The notes beneath the pieces are model-generated. The model was not told the DNA's origin. It was given only the letters and a program-made list of their open reading frames with translations, and made no database searches. A program made the position numbers and the translations under genes. 64,000 bases of DNA from Variovorax sp. N23 (GTDB lineage: Bacteria; Pseudomonadota; Gammaproteobacteria; Burkholderiales; Burkholderiaceae_C): positions 434,001-498,000 of the forward strand of contig NZ_JAOOPY010000001.1 in the NCBI RefSeq assembly GCF_025486315.1, read 5' to 3'. This document shows positions 59,825-64,000 of this stretch, piece by piece (positions within the stretch are counted from its first letter, which is position 1; every line of letters begins with the position of its first letter).

Positions 59825-60868
59825 TCACTGTGGCGATGGCTGCGCACCCGCCGCAGCGAGCGCCGCGGCGGACGGGATGTGCAGCCCGCCGACGCTCACC
59901 GACTGCGCCGCCAGCACCGCGCGCAGCGTGGCGCGCGCCACCACCTCGGCCGCCATGGCGCTGAGCACCGTCATCCCCGGCGCCGCGCCTTCGAGCGGCA
60001 CGCGGCCAGTGGCCAGCGCGAACAGCGTGTCGCCATCGCTCATGGTGTGGACCGGGTTGATGCTGCGCGCCAGGCCGTCGTGCGCCACCATCGCCAGCCG
60101 GTTGGCCTGCACCTTGGTCAGCACCGCGTCGGTGGCGACCACGCCGATGGTGGTGTTGGTGCCGGCCAGCAGCGGCTGGGGCAGCTCGCCGCGCATCAGC
60201 GCGCGGCGCGTGTCGAGCAGCGATCGACCGTCGGCGGTGCGCGCGCCGGCCACCACCTGCGCGGTGTCGGGGTCGATCACGTCGCCCAGCGCGTTGCAGG
60301 CGATCAGCGCGCCGACGGTCACGCCGCCGACCGTGATCGACGCGTTGCCGATGCCGCCCTTCATCGCGCGGTCGACGCCGAAGAGCTTGCCCACCAGCGC
60401 GCCGCTGCCGGCGCCCACGTTGCCTTCGGCCGGCCACTGCGTCGATGCGGCCTCGCAGGCCGCGTAGCCCGCCGCCGCGTCGGGGCGGATGCGTGCGTCG
60501 CCCATCGGCAGGTCGAACAGCACCGCGGCCGGCATGATCGGCAGCGTGCCGAAGCGCACGTCCATGCCGACGCCGCGTTCCTCCAGCCAGCGCATCGCGC
60601 CCTCGGTGGCCGCCAGGCCCCAGGCGCTGCCGCCGGCCAGCATGATCCCGTGCACCTGCTGCACCAGGTTGCCGGGCGCGAGCAGGTCGGTCTCGCGCGT
60701 GCCGGGCGCGGCACCGCGCACGTCGACACCGCCGACGGCGCCCTCGCGCGTGAGGATCACGGTGCAGCCGGTGGGCCGGCGGGTGTCGCTGAAGTGGCCG
60801 ACCTCGATGCCGGCGACATCGGTGATGGCGCCGGCATGCGGCGGGGTGCTGAAAGGGGTGTGTGACAT
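59825..60868 (-). CDS. P1-family (DmpA-type) peptidase
   Basis: 347 residues of the N-terminal nucleophile hydrolase family P1/S58. The cleavage-site region is LAGTNTTIGVVATDA, where autoproteolysis frees a Thr nucleophile. Other marks: GVDVRGAAPGTRETDLL and GHGIMLAGGSAWGLAA-type loop, GNVGAGSGALVGKLFG. May cleave small peptides or amides such as beta-alanyl peptides. The TAXI gene starts ten bases after its stop; the two are probably co-transcribed. Confidence 0.88.
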   Translation of the reverse strand: MSHTPFSTPPHAGAITDVAGIEVGHFSDTRRPTGCTVILTREGAVGGVDVRGAAPGTRETDLLAPGNLVQQVHGIMLAGGSAWGLAATEGAMRWLEERGVGMDVRFGTLPIMPAAVLFDLPMGDARIRPDAAAGYAACEAASTQWPAEGNVGAGSGALVGKLFGVDRAMKGGIGNASITVGGVTVGALIACNALGDVIDPDTAQVVAGARTADGRSLLDTRRALMRGELPQPLLAGTNTTIGVVATDAVLTKVQANRLAMVAHDGLARSINPVHTMSDGDTLFALATGRVPLEGAAPGMTVLSAMAAEVVARATLRAVLAAQSVSVGGLHIPSAAALAAAGAQPSPQ

Positions 60869-60947
60869 CGGCCGGCATGATACGGCGCTGGCCTGCCGGC
60901 ACCGCCTATGCTCGCGCCTCGTTTGTGTCCATCGATTTCCGAAAGTC

Positions 60948-62606
60948 ATGCCCATGCTGCAAACCGCCATGGTCGCCGTGCGCGACCGCCAGCGCCTGCA
61001 AGAGATCGTCACGGTGCTGCTGCGGCACGGCCTGGGCGACATCGCCGACCGGCTCGCGCTGCGCCAGTGGCTGCCCGGCAGCCACGCGGGCGGCGTGCAT
61101 CCGGCGGCCGAGGCCGCCACGCCGCCGCAGCGCCTGCGCATGGCGCTCGAACAGCTCGGCCCGACCTTCGTGAAGCTGGGCCAGATGCTGGCCACCCGTG
61201 CCGACCTGCTGCCGCCGGAATGGACACGCGAACTCGAGCGCCTGCACGCCGGCGTCACGCCGGTGCCGTGGGACGAGATCGCCCCGCAGGTCGAGGAGGA
61301 CCTGGGCGCGCCGGTCGCCACCGTCTTCCCCGGCTTCGTCGCCGAGCCGATCGCGGCTGCATCGATGGCGCAGGTGTATCGGGCCGCCTTGCCCGACGGC
61401 CGCATGGTGGTGCTGAAGGTGCGCCGGCCCGGCCTGCGCCGCCGCATCGATGCCGACCTGCGCCTGCTCGACCAGCTGGTCGCGATGGCGAGCGAGCGCT
61501 GGCCCGAGCTCGGGCGCTATCGCCCGAGCGACGTCATGGCGAACCTGGCCGCCGCGCTGCGCGAGGAACTCGACTTCACGCAGGAAGGGCGCAACGCCGA
61601 GGCGATCGCGGCCGAGATGGCCAGGCGCGACGATGTGTGCATCCCGGCGATCCACTGGGCCTGGACCAGCGAGCGCCTGCTGGTCATGGACTTCGTGGAG
61701 GGCGCGGCGCCCGGCGATGCGGCGGCGCTCGCGGCGATCGGTGCCGACGGCCCGCGGCTGGCCCGCAACGGTGCCGAGGCCTTCCTGCAGATGGTGCTGG
61801 AGGGCGGCGTCTTCCATGCCGACCCGCATCCGGGCAACCTGTTCGCGCTGCCCGATGGCCGGGTGGCCTTCATCGACTTCGGCATGGTCGGCCGGCTCTC
61901 GCCGCGCCGCCGCCAGCAGCTGCTGTCGCTGCTGGCCGCCATCGTGCGAGGCGACGCGGACGCGCTGTCGGCCGTGATGCTCGACGTGTCCGAAGGCGGC
62001 ACGCCCGACCTGCCGGCGCTCGCCGCGGCCGCCGAGCGCTTCGTCGCGCGGCACGCCGGCGGGGTGCACGACCTGGTGCAGGCGCTCGACGACTTCATGG
62101 CCATGGTGCGCGATGCGCGGCTATTCCTGCCCGCCGACCTGGCGCTGCTCTTCAAGGCGCTCGCGACGGCCGACGGCATGCTGCGGCGGCTCGACCCGGC
62201 CATCGACCTGGTCGCGACGGTCGCGCCCCTGGTCCGGCGCGAAATGCTCGCGCGCTATTCCGCCGAGGAGATCGGCCGCCGCGGCAAGGCGGCTGCCGCG
62301 CAGCTCTACGACGTGGCCGGCGAGGTGCCGCAGGTATTGCGGCTGGTGCTGCACCACCTCAAGCAGGGCAAGGTGCAGGCGGAGCTGGAGGTGAAGCATC
62401 TCGACCGGGTGAGCGGTGCGATGGAGCGTGCGGCGACGCGGCTGGCCATCGCCATCGTGGCGGCGGCCTTCATCCTCGGCCTGGCCCCGCAGCTGCTGGC
62501 GCTCGGGCCGACCTGGCGCGGCGTGCCGGTGTTCGGCCTGCTGGGGCTGGTGCTCGCGGTGGGCAGCCTGGTCGTGCTGCTGTGGAGCTTCCGCCGACGG
62601 CGCTGA
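60948..62606 (+). CDS. ABC1/UbiB-family atypical kinase
   Basis: 552 residues. N-terminal extension LGPTFVKLGQMLATRADLLPPEW carries the KxGQ motif; the Ala-rich loop AAASMAQVYRAALPDGR replaces the P-loop; the catalytic loop is HADPHPGNL and the metal site is FIDFGMVG. Two hydrophobic helices end the protein (about 500-545). UbiB relatives support ubiquinone synthesis or lipid transport by ATPase activity; this copy is away from any ubi cluster. An ATG two codons in is an alternative. Divergent from the P1-peptidase gene. Confidence 0.9.
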   Translation: MPMLQTAMVAVRDRQRLQEIVTVLLRHGLGDIADRLALRQWLPGSHAGGVHPAAEAATPPQRLRMALEQLGPTFVKLGQMLATRADLLPPEWTRELERLHAGVTPVPWDEIAPQVEEDLGAPVATVFPGFVAEPIAAASMAQVYRAALPDGRMVVLKVRRPGLRRRIDADLRLLDQLVAMASERWPELGRYRPSDVMANLAAALREELDFTQEGRNAEAIAAEMARRDDVCIPAIHWAWTSERLLVMDFVEGAAPGDAAALAAIGADGPRLARNGAEAFLQMVLEGGVFHADPHPGNLFALPDGRVAFIDFGMVGRLSPRRRQQLLSLLAAIVRGDADALSAVMLDVSEGGTPDLPALAAAAERFVARHAGGVHDLVQALDDFMAMVRDARLFLPADLALLFKALATADGMLRRLDPAIDLVATVAPLVRREMLARYSAEEIGRRGKAAAAQLYDVAGEVPQVLRLVLHHLKQGKVQAELEVKHLDRVSGAMERAATRLAIAIVAAAFILGLAPQLLALGPTWRGVPVFGLLGLVLAVGSLVVLLWSFRRRR

Positions 62607-62622
62607 GGGCATCGGCCGGCGC

Positions 62623-62664
62623 TTGACGCGGATCAAGCGAACGTGAGCGCGTTGCTCCTACGCT
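62623..62664 (+). promoter_or_regulatory. FNR/Anr-type promoter upstream of the PHA synthase
   Basis: TTGAC-GCGG-ATCAA (62623-62636) matches the FNR consensus TTGAT-N4-ATCAA at nine of ten defined bases. A -10-like TACGCT at 62659-62664 puts the start near 62671, with the site centred at -41.5, the class II activation position. Confidence 0.65.
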
Positions 62665-62762
62665 AGGGACGGTTGCGATGTCCGCTCTTCGAGACCGACG
62701 GCGCGACCGACCTTCCGTTCACCCCCGTTTCGCGTCGACCGCGGAATCTTGAGGACCTGCGC

Positions 62763-64000
62763 ATGTCTGAGCCAACTCCACCTTCGCCTGTCACGCATCT
62801 GGACACGGTGGCGCACGGCGCCCTGGCACGCCTGACCGGCGCGCTCTCTCCGGCATCGGCCCTGCTGGCCGGGCTGGACTGGGGCGCGCACCTCGCGGTG
62901 TCGCCCGGTCGGCAATTGGCGCTGGCACAACTGGCCGGCGAACAGGCGCAGCAGCTCGTCCGCTATCTGCACGAATGCCTGCTGGCGGGCCCGGGCGAGG
63001 CGCGCGCGCTGGTCGAGCCCCCGGCCCGTGACCGCCGGTTCGCCGAGCCCGAATGGCGCCAGTGGCCCTTCAATCTCTGGCATCAGTCCTTCCTCCTGAC
63101 GCAGCAATGGTGGGACGCCGCCACGCACGGCATCGCCGGTGTCGAGAAGCACCACGAGAACGTGGTGGCCTTCTGCGCCCGCCAGTGGCTCGACATGCTC
63201 TCGCCAGGCAACCGCTTCCTCACCAACCCGACGGTGCTGCGCCGCACGATGGCGCAGGGCGGAATGAACCTGGTGCGCGGCATGCAGAACCTGGTCGAGG
63301 ATCTGTCGCGGCTCGCCGCCGGCACCGCGCCCGCCGGCACCGAGGACTTCCTCGTCGGGCGCGACGTGGCGGCCACGCCGGGGAAGGTCGTGCTGAAGAA
63401 CCGGGTGATGGAGCTGATCCAGTACGCGCCGACGACGGCCACCGTGCATGCCGAGCCGGTGCTCATCGTGCCGGCATGGATCATGAAGTACTACGTGCTC
63501 GACCTCTCGCCGTCGAATTCGCTGATCCGCTATCTGGTGGCGCAGGGGCACACGGTCTTCTGCATCTCGTGGAAGAACCCGGGCGTGGAGGAACGCGACC
63601 TGGGCATGGACGACTACCTGCAGTCCGGCTTCCAGGCCGCGCTCGATGCGGTCAATGCCATCGTGCCGCGGCAGCGCGTGCATGCCGTGGGCTACTGCCT
63701 GGGCGGCACGCTGCTGGCCATCGCGGCGGCCGCGATGGCGCGCGACGGCGACGATCGCCTGGCGTCGGCCACGCTGCTGGCGGCGCAGACCGACTTCAGC
63801 GAACCCGGCGAGCTGGGGCTCTTCATCGACGAGAGCCAGGTCAGCCTGCTCGAGGCACAGATGGCCGAGACCGGCTATCTCACGGCGGGCCAGATGGCCG
63901 GCGCCTTCCAGATGCTGCGCTCCTACGACCTGCTGTGGTCGCGCCTGGTCAACGAATACATGCTCGGCGACCGCGCCCCCATGAACGACCTGATGGCCTG
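62763..64000 (+). CDS. phaC: Poly(3-hydroxyalkanoate) synthase (class I-like), partial
   Basis: First 412 codons; the gene runs off the right edge. Polymerises (R)-3-hydroxyacyl-CoA onto the granule. The catalytic lipase-like box is GYCLGG with Cys312 as nucleophile; the PhaC N-terminal domain shows FNLWHQSFLLTQQWWDA and FLVGRDVAATPGKVVLKN, then VLIVPAWIMKYYVLDLSP and SWKNPG. The catalytic Asp and His would lie beyond the window. Class I enzymes are about 590 residues. Its promoter looks oxygen-responsive. It is the synthetic counterpart of phaZ at the left end. Confidence 0.93.
   Translation, partial: MSEPTPPSPVTHLDTVAHGALARLTGALSPASALLAGLDWGAHLAVSPGRQLALAQLAGEQAQQLVRYLHECLLAGPGEARALVEPPARDRRFAEPEWRQWPFNLWHQSFLLTQQWWDAATHGIAGVEKHHENVVAFCARQWLDMLSPGNRFLTNPTVLRRTMAQGGMNLVRGMQNLVEDLSRLAAGTAPAGTEDFLVGRDVAATPGKVVLKNRVMELIQYAPTTATVHAEPVLIVPAWIMKYYVLDLSPSNSLIRYLVAQGHTVFCISWKNPGVEERDLGMDDYLQSGFQAALDAVNAIVPRQRVHAVGYCLGGTLLAIAAAAMARDGDDRLASATLLAAQTDFSEPGELGLFIDESQVSLLEAQMAETGYLTAGQMAGAFQMLRSYDLLWSRLVNEYMLGDRAPMNDLMA

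Overview
This 64 kb window is chromosomal DNA of a high-GC beta-proteobacterium. Gene content points to Burkholderiales, most likely Comamonadaceae (a Variovorax/Xenophilus-like organism). The signs are an intracellular PHB depolymerase and a PHA synthase, an orphan Bug/TctC binding protein, TRAP transporters, an Entner-Doudoroff route for gluconate, and DnaK/DnaJ/GrpE ordered as in that group. Assignment below family level is inference. I see no rRNA, tRNA, CRISPR array, insertion sequence, prophage or plasmid backbone, so the region looks like ordinary core plus catabolic accessory genome.

Layout: 0-4 kb carries storage and housekeeping genes (glgB, phaZ, a GST). 4-7 kb has two small unknown genes, a radical SAM protein placed directly behind a perfect LexA box, and an orphan ParB-like protein. 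7-11 kb is a tightly overlapping minus-strand operon for formaldehyde detoxification (frmA, alpha/beta hydrolase, fghA) that continues into a TfoX-like gene and a 3'-5' exonuclease. 11-13.4 kb is a two-component pair. 13.6-15.1 kb has aroQ and tag. 15.1-19.9 kb is the prkA-yeaH-spoVR stress operon. 20.2-24.1 kb is grpE-dnaK-dnaJ with sigma-32-type promoters and intrinsic terminators. 24.2-29.3 kb holds FKBP, an HxlR-like regulator, psd, pdxH, a MobA-like transferase, sodC, chaC and an OmpA-like protein.

29.4-37.4 kb is a complete gluconate module: a LacI-type repressor divergent from gluconokinase, a DctQ/DctM/DctP TRAP transporter, edd, eda and a HAD hydrolase. Two near-identical 14-bp operator candidates flank the divergent promoter region. 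37.4-41.9 kb is a second sugar-acid module: a Bug binding protein, a UxaA/GarD-type dehydratase and an HpaI-type aldolase, divergent from a LysR regulator with a strong palindrome between them. 51.2-53.5 kb is a third, partial one: dgoK, dgoA and a class II aldolase.

41.9-51.2 kb contains gloA, trxC, a ferric-iron ABC transporter behind a Fur-box candidate, a flavin reductase, a MarR regulator, an MFS and a MATE transporter, and an SDR. 53.8-64 kb contains small secreted proteins, an RhlE-type helicase, ettA, a membrane-anchored orphan TAXI protein, a P1 peptidase, a UbiB-family kinase, and a PHA synthase cut by the window edge. A textbook class II FNR-type promoter lies upstream of the synthase.

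The most interesting signals are regulatory: the LexA box abutting the radical SAM start, a sigma-28-type promoter in front of an unknown small protein, the paired operators and the leader terminator at gntK, and the FNR-type promoter of the PHA synthase. No wholly new multi-gene system is evident. All gene functions are read from sequence motifs and recalled family features, with no database search.
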